Shown here piece after piece: positions 17,485-25,644 of a stretch of 64,000 nt of DNA. Under the pieces are notes generated by a model. That model saw only the letters and a list, made by a program, of their open reading frames with translations. It had not been told where the DNA came from and made no database searches. The position numbers were made by a program, and so were the translations under genes. How positions within the stretch are numbered: the first letter of the stretch is position 1; each line of letters starts with the position of its first letter. The stretch is from JBHYDC01 sp051861205 (GTDB lineage Bacteria; Pseudomonadota; Alphaproteobacteria; Rhizobiales; Pleomorphomonadaceae). Location: contig JBHYDC010000008.1 of NCBI GenBank assembly GCA_051861205.1, forward strand, positions 1-64,000, in the 5' to 3' direction.

Positions 17485-18212
17485 CAGGATGTTCCAAAAG
17501 CCGCAAGAGCGCCCGTGAAGAGCTTCGGCGAAAGGGGCGCGTAGGTGCCGCGCTTGCTGGTCCGGCGGCGCAGGCGAACGAGCCCTTCGGCGACCATCAC
17601 GGCCGCCGATACGCCATCGATCACCGGCCGTTCGAATTTGAGCTGCAAAGCGTCCGCCAGATCGGCCATCCCCGCGCATCCCAGCACGATCGCCTCCGCG
17701 CCCTCCTCCACCGCTCGCGCGACTTCCCCTTCAAGACGTGCGCGGGCGTTTGAGGCGGGATCCTCCAGCGACAGCACCGGAATGTCGGCCGCATAGACCT
17801 TCACGCGGCCCGCAAACCCGTAGCGCTGCACGAGGTCTTCGATCGGCACGATCGAGCGCGCGAGCGTGGTGACAACCGCGATTCGCTTGGCGAGCGGCGA
17901 GGCCATCAACAGCGCGGCCTCGCAGATGCCGATCACCGGCATATCCACCCGGCAGCGGGCAGCGTCCACGCCCGTGTCGTCGAAACAGGCGATGATGGCG
18001 GCATCGGCCCCCTCGCCTTCCGCGTCGACGACGGCGGAAATCACGCCTGGAACCGCGAAGGTCTCGTCATAGTATCCCTCGATCGAGACCGGCCCCATGG
18101 AAGAGGTACGCGCATCGATCTCGGTTCCCGGCGCCGTCGCCGCGAGCGCCGCGACGGATATGGTTTGCGTCATGGACTGGGTCGTATTCGGGTTCAGAAC
18201 CAGGATCTTCAT
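17484..18212 (-). CDS. Hydantoin racemase / Asp-Glu racemase family
   Basis: A protein of 242 residues from the ATG at 18212, which overlaps the permease stop as ATGA; another ATG at 18218 is possible. It begins MKILVLNPNTTQSMT, characteristic of hydantoin racemases, and has the two catalytic cysteines of the cofactor-independent family in IIACFDDTG (about 78) and LGCAGM (about 184). The enzyme would racemise 5-substituted hydantoins or a related compound. No hydantoinase or carbamoylase lies near, so the true substrate is open. The operon link to a polyamine-type importer suggests a nitrogen-containing nutrient. Confidence 0.8.
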   Translation of the reverse strand: MKILVLNPNTTQSMTQTISVAALAATAPGTEIDARTSSMGPVSIEGYYDETFAVPGVISAVVDAEGEGADAAIIACFDDTGVDAARCRVDMPVIGICEAALLMASPLAKRIAVVTTLARSIVPIEDLVQRYGFAGRVKVYAADIPVLSLEDPASNARARLEGEVARAVEEGAEAIVLGCAGMADLADALQLKFERPVIDGVSAAVMVAEGLVRLRRRTSKRGTYAPLSPKLFTGALAAFGTS

Positions 18213-19039
18213 AGCCATACCCTAGCACGCCGCATGTTTATGACCGTGATCGCGATCAGCGCCGTCAAGATCACCGCGAAGGAAAAACCTGTTGTGACCG
18301 TGCCGAGTGCATAAAGAACCGGCGTCGTGACATTCGTCGTCATGCCGTAGATCTCAAGCGGCAAGGTGTTGAAGCTGCCTGACGTCATCAGCGTCCGTGC
18401 GAATTCGTCGTAGGACAGCGAGAAGCCGAATAGCCCGACGCCCACCAGCGGCGGCGTTATCATCGGCAACACGACATGGCGAAACGTCTGCCAGGGCGAG
18501 GCGCCAAGATCACGCGCGGCTTCCTCATAGGCGGGGGAGAAGCGGTTGAACACGGCGAACATGATGAGAAGGCCGAACGGCAGCGTCCACGTCAGATGCG
18601 CGCCGAAGGCCGAGGAATACCAAGCAGGGCGAAAGCCGGTGACCTGGAAGGCAAGGCCGATACCAAGCGAAACCAGGATGGACGGCACCACCAGACTGGA
18701 AACCGTGAGATAAAACAAGGCGGTGGCGCCAAAGAACCGGCGGCGGAACGCGAGCCCGCCAAGCAGCGCAACGACCACCGTCGTCACCATCACCATCAGC
18801 CCGAGAATAAACGACCGGGTGAAGGACCCGCCGAAATCGCCGACGGCCTGCTGCTCGAAGAGGTTCACGAACCAGCGCCCCGACACCCCGTTCATCGGGA
18901 ATGTAAGCCCGCCGTCCGGCCCCTGAAACGACAGGATCAGGATCGTCGAGAGCGGGCCATAAAGAAACAGCACGAACAGAGCAAAGAAAGCCGCGAGGAT
19001 ATAGAAAGCTGCGCCGCGTTGTTCATGAGCCATGCTCAA
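18209..19039 (-). CDS. ABC transporter permease, PotC-type
   Basis: A protein of 276 residues with about six hydrophobic membrane segments and the EAA loop EEAARDLGASPWQTFRHVVLP (about 184-203), where the missing ATPase would dock. It belongs to the spermidine/putrescine (PotC/YdcV) permease group. The start overlaps the stop of the PotB-type gene (ATGA) and its stop overlaps the racemase start. It works with the other permease and the TAT-exported binding protein. Confidence 0.85.
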   Translation of the reverse strand: MSMAHEQRGAAFYILAAFFALFVLFLYGPLSTILILSFQGPDGGLTFPMNGVSGRWFVNLFEQQAVGDFGGSFTRSFILGLMVMVTTVVVALLGGLAFRRRFFGATALFYLTVSSLVVPSILVSLGIGLAFQVTGFRPAWYSSAFGAHLTWTLPFGLLIMFAVFNRFSPAYEEAARDLGASPWQTFRHVVLPMITPPLVGVGLFGFSLSYDEFARTLMTSGSFNTLPLEIYGMTTNVTTPVLYALGTVTTGFSFAVILTALIAITVINMRRARVWL

Positions 19040-19890
19040 AGCTCCTTGCGTATATCGACGACGCGCAAGATCGCCGCGACGATCATCAGCACCACTGCCA
19101 GCAACACCACGGCATTGGCTGCGGCGGCCGGGTATTGCAGCAGCGAAATCTGGTTCGACATCATGAGACCTACCGATGCCGACTGCCCGCCAGACATGAA
19201 GCGCACGGTGATGAAGTCGCCCATCACCAGCGTCACCACGAAAATCGAGCCGATCGCGATGCCGGGCTTTGCCAGCGGCAGAATGACGTTGGTGAGCATC
19301 TGAAACCCGCTGGCACCCCCATCCCGAGCCGCTTCGATCAGCGACCGGTCGATGCGCATCAGCGTGTTGAAAATCGGCGTCACCATGAAGAGCGTGTAGA
19401 GATGCACCATCGCAAGTACGACCGCGAACTCTGAAAACAGCAGGAATTCAAGCGGTTCCGGCGCGATGCCGGCGCTGATCAGCGCACTGTTCAAAAGCCC
19501 GTTTCGGCCGAGAAACGGGATCCAGGAAATCATTCGAATGATGTTGGAGGTCAAAAACGGCACGGTGCAAACGAGAAACAGCACCAACTGCATCGACGTC
19601 GTTCGCACATGAAACGCCAGGAAATAGGCGACCCAAAAGCCGACGAACAGGGTTATGGCCCATACAATGACGGTAAACTTCAACGTATTGAAATAAATCT
19701 TCCACGTAACCAAGGAAAAAAGGGTCTCTTCATAGTTGAACGTCACGAAATCCGGGTAGATCCGAATGGAATCATAATCCCAAAAACTCACCATGACGAT
19801 GGTAAGGATGGGAACGACCAAGAAGACGCCGAGAATGATCGTCAGCGGCAAAGCCTGAAGATAGGGCGTGAGGCGGGCGATGCGGGTCAT
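19036..19890 (-). CDS. ABC transporter permease, PotB-type
   Basis: A protein of 284 residues with six predicted membrane segments, starting with LPLTIILGVFLVVPILTIV. The EAA loop is IEAARDGGASGFQMLTNVIL (about 182-201). It is the partner of the PotC-type permease with which it overlaps by 4 bases. A hairpin and about 105 bases separate it from the binding-protein gene upstream. Family membership is clear; substrate is not. Confidence 0.85.
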   Translation of the reverse strand: MTRIARLTPYLQALPLTIILGVFLVVPILTIVMVSFWDYDSIRIYPDFVTFNYEETLFSLVTWKIYFNTLKFTVIVWAITLFVGFWVAYFLAFHVRTTSMQLVLFLVCTVPFLTSNIIRMISWIPFLGRNGLLNSALISAGIAPEPLEFLLFSEFAVVLAMVHLYTLFMVTPIFNTLMRIDRSLIEAARDGGASGFQMLTNVILPLAKPGIAIGSIFVVTLVMGDFITVRFMSGGQSASVGLMMSNQISLLQYPAAAANAVVLLAVVLMIVAAILRVVDIRKEL

Positions 19891-19965
19891 GGCGGGCTTT
19901 CGGCCGGTAGATCCAAACGGACCCTCCTCCCCGCCTCCGTCAGCGGAAGCGGGAAGAAAGGCGGT

Positions 19966-19991
19966 GCGGCCGGGAGGTTGCCCCCGGCCGC
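19966..19991 (-). terminator. Hairpin between binding protein and permease genes
   Basis: GCGGCCGGG and CCCGGCCGC form a perfect 9-base stem with an 8-base loop just past the binding-protein stop. There is no T tract, so it more likely protects the 3' end of the binding-protein message or only partly terminates, giving more binding protein than permease. That use is common in ABC operons and is inferred here. Confidence 0.55.
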
Positions 19992-19996
19992 AGTCA

Positions 19997-21298
19997 TCAC
20001 GCCGAGATGAATTCGTTCCAGCGCTTCACCATGTAGCGGTCTTCGTCCATGACCGAGTTCCAGCAAGCGACCTTGCCCATGCGGTCGTAGAAGGAACCGC
20101 CGTCGCGCACGGAGCCGGCCTTTTCCATGATCTTGCCTTCGGGGGACATGATGTCCTTTTCCGCCGGCTTGCCTTCCATCCAGAACGCCCACTCGTAGGG
20201 CTCCATGAAGGCCTTGGCGGTGTCGAGACAGGCCGAGTAATAGCCCTGGCGGTTGAGGTAAGCGCCGACCCAGCCCGACATGTACCAGTTGATGTATTCG
20301 TAGGCCGCATCCAAATTGAAGCCGGAAAGGTGCTTGGCGACGCCAAGGCCGCCGCCCCACGACCGGTAACCTTCCTTCAGCGGCTGGAACACGCAGGGGA
20401 TGCCCTTCGAGCGGACGGCGGCGACGGCCGGCGACCACATCGACTGGATCACCACTTCGCCCGACGCCATCAAGTTGACGGACTCGTCGAAGGACTTCCA
20501 GAAAGCGCGGAACTGACCGGCCTTCTTGGTTTCGATCAGGAAGTCGATCGTCGCGTCGATCTCTTCCTTGGTCATGTTGCCCTTGTCGGCATACTTCATC
20601 ACGCCGGCGCTCTCGGCGATCATTGCCGCATCCATGATGCCGATCGACGGGATGTTCAGGATCGAGGTCTTGCCCTTGAAGGCCGGATCGAGAATATCCG
20701 CCCAGCTCGTGATCTCACGGCCGACGAGGTCCGGGCGGATGCCCAGCGTGTCGGCGTTGTAGATGGTCGGGATCATCGTGAGCCAGTTGGTCGGCTCCTT
20801 GGCGAATTCGACGGAGTCGGCGGCCGTCACGAAACCAACCGTATGCGGCGCGGTGCCCTGCGCGATCACGCTGTCCGGCGTCAGCTTGCCGGTCACGAAC
20901 AGCGGCACGAGCTTGTCGAAATACGTCATCTTCGAAACATCGAGCGGCTGCATCACGCCGGCCGGGAAGACCTTCTTGCAGATCCAGTATTCGATATCGG
21001 CGATATCAAAGCTGTCCGGCTGCGTCACGGCGCGCTGAGCAACCGCGTCGCTGTCGAGCGCCGTCATCTGCAAGGTGAAGCCAAGGTCTTCCTTGCACTT
21101 GTCGGCGATGGCATTGATGTTCGAAACGCCGGTGCCGAACTGGCGCAGCGTCACGTCCTTGATGTTCTGGGCCCAGATGGTCGGGAAGCCGGTGATGGCG
21201 CCGGAACCGGCGGCGAGGCCGACGGCGGCAGCGCCCGTCTTCAGGAGGCTGCGGCGGGAAAGGCCCTTGGTTTCCGTGGCTTTGGTCGTATCAGTCAT
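19997..21298 (-). CDS. TAT-exported spermidine/putrescine-type solute-binding protein
   Basis: A protein of 433 residues from the ATG at 21298; the frame extends farther upstream, but only through the antisense of other genes. A twin-arginine signal, LSRRSLLKTGAAAVGLAAG, occupies about 13-31. The body matches the PotD/PotF-type extracellular binding-protein fold, with TSWADILDPAFKGKTSILN and late WNEFISA. The TAT route implies folding before export. It delivers substrate to the two permeases downstream. The ATPase gene upstream is truncated, so the importer may be dead or use a borrowed ATPase. Confidence 0.85.
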   Translation of the reverse strand: MTDTTKATETKGLSRRSLLKTGAAAVGLAAGSGAITGFPTIWAQNIKDVTLRQFGTGVSNINAIADKCKEDLGFTLQMTALDSDAVAQRAVTQPDSFDIADIEYWICKKVFPAGVMQPLDVSKMTYFDKLVPLFVTGKLTPDSVIAQGTAPHTVGFVTAADSVEFAKEPTNWLTMIPTIYNADTLGIRPDLVGREITSWADILDPAFKGKTSILNIPSIGIMDAAMIAESAGVMKYADKGNMTKEEIDATIDFLIETKKAGQFRAFWKSFDESVNLMASGEVVIQSMWSPAVAAVRSKGIPCVFQPLKEGYRSWGGGLGVAKHLSGFNLDAAYEYINWYMSGWVGAYLNRQGYYSACLDTAKAFMEPYEWAFWMEGKPAEKDIMSPEGKIMEKAGSVRDGGSFYDRMGKVACWNSVMDEDRYMVKRWNEFISA

Positions 21299-21342
21299 GT
21301 AGTCCCCCTTCTTGCCGAACCGGCGGTCCGCGCTTTTTGATG

Positions 21343-21740
21343 TCAGCCGAGCACGTGAACGCCCCCGGCCGACCACGACAAAGGCACCGCATCGCCAACC
21401 GCGAGCGGGGTTTGGAAGAACTTCGCCTCGTCGATCGAGACGGCGAATTCGTCGAGGCCCGGCGCCGAGACCGACACGTGGACGGTGGCGCCCCGGTATT
21501 CGACGGCGGAAACAAGAGCGGTGAAGCCGCGCCCGGCATCGCCTTCGCCGAGCACGATCTTGTCGGCGCGAACGGCAATCGCGATCGAGGCGCCGACCTC
21601 GGGCCGCTTGGCAGGGCTTGCCAAAAGCGATGCGCCGCCGGGCACATCGAAGCGCACGGCGTCCCCATCGACGGAAACGACCCGACCGGCGATCACATTG
21701 TGCTCGCCCATGAAGCGGGCGACGAAGGGCGTTGCGGGCC
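21343..21740 (-). pseudogene. 3' remnant of a PotA-type ABC ATPase
   Basis: Only the end of an ABC ATPase is present: PFVARFMGEHNVIAGRVV marks the exit from the nucleotide-binding domain, followed by a TOBE domain (about 100 residues) that ends normally. Walker A, the Q-loop, the ABC signature and Walker B are absent. To the right of about 21738 the frame reads antisense through a GntR gene. The intact gene would have had some 230 more N-terminal residues. The operon's energy-coupling subunit is therefore lost in this copy, or the assembly is wrong here. Confidence 0.72.
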
Positions 21741-22397
21741 GGCGCCATTCGCGATGCTTTGCATGACGCGATCGTCGACCGCAGGCTCGCGCCCGGCACA
21801 AAGCCGGTGGAAGACGACGTCGGCGCCACCTTCGGCGCCAGCCGCACCGTGGTTCGCGCCGCGCTTCAGGCGCTGGCTTTCGACGGGATCGTCACGATCG
21901 AGCGCAATCGCGGAGCTTTCGTGTCCCGGCCCTCGCCTGAGGAGGCGCGGCAGGTTTTCGCGGCGCGCCTGATGATCGAACCCGGACTGGCTGCAATCGC
22001 CGCTGCGCGCGTGACGCGCGCTGACCTTGAGATGCTGGAGCAACATCTTGCGGCCGAAGCCGAAGCGATCGCCTCGCGTGGACCGAGCGCACGGCGGGCC
22101 GAAATTCATGCATCGGGCGAATTGCATCTGCGGATTGCCACGATCGCGGGCAATGATCTGCTCTCGCGATTCCTGCGCGAACTCGTTGCGCGGTCTTCCC
22201 TGGTGATCGCGCTTTATGGGCGAAGCGCGGCTTCAAGCTGCGCGCGGGACGAGCATGGGTTGATCGTAAAGGCCCTAGCGGCAGGGGATGGCGTGCAAGC
22301 CGCTGAATTGATGCGGCATCATATCCACCACATTGAAACCGATCTCGACTACCGCGCCGACGAGGAAGGCAGCATTAAGAGCATGTTGATGGGCTAG
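21732..22397 (+). pseudogene. GntR/FadR-type regulator truncated at its 5' end
   Basis: The frame has only a TTG at 21732 as a possible start, without a ribosome site, and an in-frame stop at 21711. The protein enters directly at IRDALHDAIVDRRLAPGT, the first helix of a GntR winged helix, so the initiator and roughly 10-20 residues are missing. The rest is complete: winged helix with SRTVVRAALQALAFDGIV, then an FCD ligand domain with ASGELHLRIATIAGN and MRHHIHHIE metal-binding histidines. It once probably regulated the divergent ABC operon. The start is fused to the ATPase remnant, which suggests one deletion removed both 5' ends. Confidence 0.7.
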
Positions 22398-22398
22398 G

Positions 22399-22437
22399 AT
22401 CGACTGAGGTATCTATCCAAAATCAAACTCAGTCGAT
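22399..22437. terminator. Bidirectional hairpin between convergent genes
   Basis: ATCGACTGAG and CTCAGTCGAT are a perfect 10-base inverted repeat around a 19-base loop. It sits between the GntR stop and the BLUF stop, overlapping the latter. The two genes converge, so one hairpin can end both transcripts. No long T tract follows. Confidence 0.6.
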
Positions 22438-23022
22438 GAAATGACTGTGGTCTCGCGCTTCGGCCAAAGCATCGAACAAGACGTCGATCGGTAGAACGCT
22501 TGGATCGAAGTTGTCCTTGTTTTGCGGATCCGCGCTATGCGGAAGGAAACCCAGCCACGGATGACCAAAGCGACGCGTGTCGACAACTTCGCAGGTCAAC
22601 ATGGTAATATCGGAATGCCGTTCATCGGCGGAAATACGAGAAAGAAGCGCCATGACGTCGGACTCGGCCCCCTCTAAGACTTGAACGAAATATCCGTTGC
22701 GAGCCATCAATATACCCGTGATATGAAATTTCTGGTTAGAAATAGCTGCATTGTTTACAAGTTCTCGAAGCTGAGTCTCGGTCAAGGCAGGCGAGATTTT
22801 GCTGTGATACACGGCACGAAGGAGTGGGCTGGACGCCGCGACGGTTGAAGCCGCATCGTCCGTGGTTTCGGACGAAGTTGCCGATTCGATCGAAGCTTTT
22901 TGGCTTTCGGCGGGACTCTCGACAAGCTTTTGCTTGGCATCCACGAACACAACATCTGTGTCCAGGACTGAAGCGCGCTCATTAATCCGATGGTTCAGGC
23001 CAGGGCCGGGGTTAAAAGTCAT
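22429..23022 (-). CDS. BLUF-domain blue-light receptor
   Basis: A protein of 197 residues from the ATG at 23022; a TTG at 23106 is the longer option. The first 65 residues are polar and Ser/Ala-rich, without a clear domain. A BLUF flavin-binding domain follows (about 66-165): Tyr72 in AVYHSK, Asn96 in SNQKFHITG and Gln114 in YFVQVLEG. The spacings (24 and 18) equal those of Tyr21, Asn45 and Gln63 in AppA, so the photoactive hydrogen-bond network is intact. Trp156 is near the AppA Trp104 position. No output domain is attached, so it should signal by protein contact. It lies 150 bases after gvpK in the same direction. Confidence 0.85.
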   Translation of the reverse strand: MTFNPGPGLNHRINERASVLDTDVVFVDAKQKLVESPAESQKASIESATSSETTDDAASTVAASSPLLRAVYHSKISPALTETQLRELVNNAAISNQKFHITGILMARNGYFVQVLEGAESDVMALLSRISADERHSDITMLTCEVVDTRRFGHPWLGFLPHSADPQNKDNFDPSVLPIDVLFDALAEARDHSHFID

Positions 23023-23171
23023 AGTGGTGCCGTTTCTTGATCTTGTTGATAATCGAGAGATCGGCCGAACCTGAAACGATCTCAAGAAGGCCTCGGTTTG
23101 AAACAAGTCTTAGCTTGCATTCTATATTCATCGCTAATTGTTGAGTAACCGTTATCGATGCGCGCCCGATG

Positions 23172-23522
23172 CTAGGCGCATAGAACCTGTCCGAAACTCT
23201 TGAAGTGGAAATCGAGATCGTTTTCAGAAAGCCCGAAACCGCCAGCAACAGTACGAACCGCCTCGCCCGCCCGCATCAAAGCGAGGCCGATTTTCTCCTC
23301 GTCTTCCGGCGAAAGACTGCCCGATTCCATACGTTGAAGAGCCTGCGTTTCCAACAAACGCCGCGTGAACTCTACAAGCCCCAGGACTATTCGCGCCAAG
23401 TCCGGGCCGGCGCGATCGGCTTCGATGTTGAAAGCGCCGAGCGGCAGGGTGCGCTCCGCAACCGCGTGCAACAGGTCGCCAAGGCCCTCGCCATCGGTCG
23501 TAAAATTGGCATAAGGCATCAT
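23172..23522 (-). CDS. gvpK: Gas vesicle protein GvpK
   Basis: A protein of 116 residues, close to usual GvpK length. The core FNIEADRAGPDLARIVLGLVEFTRRLLETQA followed by MESGSLSPEDEEKIGLALM is the conserved GvpK pattern (quoted here only to show the GSLS element; key residues are the leucine-rich helix at 34-60 and GSLSPEDEEKIG at 68-79). GvpK is needed for gas vesicle assembly in most systems. The start overlaps the stop of the GvpA/J-like gene (ATGA), so the two are coupled. Confidence 0.85.
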   Translation of the reverse strand: MMPYANFTTDGEGLGDLLHAVAERTLPLGAFNIEADRAGPDLARIVLGLVEFTRRLLETQALQRMESGSLSPEDEEKIGLALMRAGEAVRTVAGGFGLSENDLDFHFKSFGQVLCA

Positions 23523-24028
23523 GAGCGCACCTCCGGGATGTTGGCCAGCGTAATGGCGGCCTGGGGAACCGCCGACGCGAGTGCAGCCAAAAACAGCTCT
23601 GTTTTAGAAGGGGCTACGAGAAAGCTGATCATGAGAGTGCCGGCCGAGTCTCGGCTCGCCATACGCGACACTGTCGCATCGAACCGCGCTCCGATGGCCT
23701 CCAGCGCTGTCAGCAACGCGGCATCCATATCGCGCTCGACCAGCCGGCCGGTCAGATAGCCGCGCCCCGTCATGGCGGCCGGCCGGTCGGACTTGAGGGA
23801 CACCCGAACTTCCACCCCAGCCGTATCGATGGTGCCGGGCGAGGTCCATTCGGCAGGTGGGGTAACCGAGGCGAGGAAAACTTTGAGGCCGACATCGATG
23901 AGATCCACGCCGGCAACCGACAGCACGATATCGCCCTGAAGCGTGACACCGTGTTGGAGTAGGCTACCGACGAGGCCCACTGAAGATGGGTCTGCGCCGG
24001 CATGATGAATATCCTGAAATGTCGTCAT
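23519..24028 (-). CDS. GvpA/GvpJ-family gas vesicle protein with long C-terminal extension
   Basis: A protein of 169 residues. Residues about 15-58 match the GvpA/J/M/S fold: a helix-strand unit GLVGSLLQHGVTLQGDIVL, then SVAGVDLIDVGLKVFLASV. The wording VAGVDLI-VGL is nearer to the minor proteins GvpJ/S than to the shell protein GvpA. About 110 residues of unrecognised sequence follow, ending NIPEVRS. Such minor proteins nucleate or cap vesicles. A GGGGAG ribosome site precedes the start. The extension is the odd feature; most family members are shorter. Confidence 0.75.
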   Translation of the reverse strand: MTTFQDIHHAGADPSSVGLVGSLLQHGVTLQGDIVLSVAGVDLIDVGLKVFLASVTPPAEWTSPGTIDTAGVEVRVSLKSDRPAAMTGRGYLTGRLVERDMDAALLTALEAIGARFDATVSRMASRDSAGTLMISFLVAPSKTELFLAALASAVPQAAITLANIPEVRS

Positions 24029-24102
24029 GATGGCTCCCCTGATCGCGGGATTAGACTTATGTATGGGTGTAGGACATTGTTTTTAAATTCGATTTCAGCC
24101 GC

Positions 24103-25098
24103 TCATGCCGCGAGCGCGAGCGGCTGCCCGCCGCGGCGAATATCAAGGAGCACCGACGGTTCATGACCGAGGCGCGCGCCAAGCTGGGCATGACGGGCGA
24201 GCAGCCAGTAGGCCATGGCGGCCTCACCGGCGGCAGGCGCGATTTCCCCTTCGACGAGGTCGGGCAGGCGCGCCTGAGCGAAGGCCAGATAGGCATTGCG
24301 GATCTCCGACACCCCGCAGTGCGGGCCGACGCCAAGCAACGCGCGGGCAGCGACAAGGCGCTCGGGCTCAATGCGGTCGACGGCGATCGCGGCGAAGGAA
24401 AAGGCGGGAAGCGGGCCGATACTGCGGGTTACGCTGCGGCCGGGCATCTCGTCGTCGATGAGTTGGAGGGCCATATCGAACCCCGCTTCCGCGCCGGCAT
24501 CGACCAGAACAAGATGATTGGCGATACAGCTTTCTCCGTCCGGCGGCAGATCGATCATGTCGCGAGAGACCGACCGAAGCAGTTCGGCGGCGCACCCGGC
24601 GAGGCGGTGGCGTTCGATGCCTACGAGGTCTTGGGTCGCCTTTTCCAGGGAAATCCGCCCATTTGCGGCAATTGCGGCGGCGGCGCGAAGGGCTGGGCGG
24701 GACTTGAGGCGAGAGAGAACGGCATCCCGGTCCCAGAACAGGGTGACGTGAAACTGCCGAGCAAGCCCCATCTCGCCGAGGGCGGAGGCAAGCGGGCCGG
24801 CGTTTCCGACGATGAGCGCCAGCGCCTCGGCATCAGTCTCGATGATGGTGCCGGGATGGGCCGGGAGAAGCGGTCCAACCGCTGCGACCGTTACCATAAC
24901 CCTTTGAACAGATTTAGGAAATTCGCCTTTTTTTCGACGCGAGAAAAGCGAGCGAGACTTCTGCGGAACAGGCACGACAAGAACCGCAAGGCCGTTTGCC
25001 TCGATGGAACGCACGGCCATTCCGGCGATCGTTCCGTCCTTGGCGACAACTTGGGCAGCCGTTCCGGGCCTAGTCAAACCGATCAGCATCAAGCTCAT
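24103..25098 (-). CDS. GvpF/GvpL-like gas vesicle protein
   Basis: A protein of 331 residues from the ATG at 25098, which has a G-rich ribosome site about 10 bases upstream; a GTG at 25107 is in frame. It shows GvpF/L features: a HPGTIIETDAEALALIV segment followed by FHVTLFWDRDAVL, and a C-terminal LLARHAQLG helix. GvpF/L proteins bind nascent GvpA and are tail components of assembly. The sequence is diverged, so the call is by pattern and by its place at the head of a gvp gene group. It is the first gene of the group and must hold the promoter upstream. Confidence 0.62.
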   Translation of the reverse strand: MSLMLIGLTRPGTAAQVVAKDGTIAGMAVRSIEANGLAVLVVPVPQKSRSLFSRRKKGEFPKSVQRVMVTVAAVGPLLPAHPGTIIETDAEALALIVGNAGPLASALGEMGLARQFHVTLFWDRDAVLSRLKSRPALRAAAAIAANGRISLEKATQDLVGIERHRLAGCAAELLRSVSRDMIDLPPDGESCIANHLVLVDAGAEAGFDMALQLIDDEMPGRSVTRSIGPLPAFSFAAIAVDRIEPERLVAARALLGVGPHCGVSEIRNAYLAFAQARLPDLVEGEIAPAAGEAAMAYWLLARHAQLGARLGHEPSVLLDIRRGGQPLALAA

Positions 25099-25107
25099 GT
25101 CTCGCAC

Positions 25108-25644
25108 CCCCTACCCTGCTCCACGCCGTTTTTTGTTGCAACCCTGTAGGGCTGACGTGCCTGGTTCACACAGAGCGTCGAGAGGGTCCAGGCAAAAGCA
25201 TGCTCATATTAAGTTTCTTGAGCGCATCCTTGGTGGGACGCGACCAAACCGGCAGGAAATGCGGATCTTGTTAGGATTTTTTATACGATTGTGGCAAATC
25301 CCATAAAAAAATAGACAAATGCTCGAATTCCGCCGCCTGCAAAGAGGCCCCGCACGCCATCGAAAATCGCGGGATCGAGCGCCGCGGCGGACTTTCTGAA
25401 TAGCCAACGCTAAAATCTGAAGTTGTATATTCACGGCCGATTAAGAAATTCGACCGGACAATCCGCAAAAAACGGAACAGCATTTTAGAGAGCGACGGCG
25501 TGTAGTCGTCTAACCGACGGAATCGAATACGGTGTAGTCGTCATGATCGCTTTTCGAGACTTAGACCGAATGCCGCCACCGCTTGCCGCCTTCGGCTCTT
25601 GGGCGGACACGTCTTCGACGGACGCAAAGGAGCGGTTTTCGGGA
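25108..25644. other. Intergenic region upstream of the gvp group
   Basis: No gene is supported across 537 bases. The part near 25108-25480 should hold the gvp promoter on the minus strand; AT-rich runs lie at 25270-25320. The far end, near the SorC stop, holds two copies of an 11-base repeat listed separately. Frames seen here are short or antisense to the SorC gene. Confidence 0.6.
25500..25542 (+). repeat. Direct repeat GTGTAGTCGTC, candidate regulator site
   Basis: GTGTAGTCGTC occurs at 25500-25510 and 25532-25542, 32 bases apart (about three helical turns). A related GTGTAGTC lies on the minus strand at 26605-26612, immediately before the SorC start codon. The spacing suits cooperative binding by a multimeric regulator such as the adjacent SorC protein. 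The repeats are visible; the role is a guess. Confidence 0.35.
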
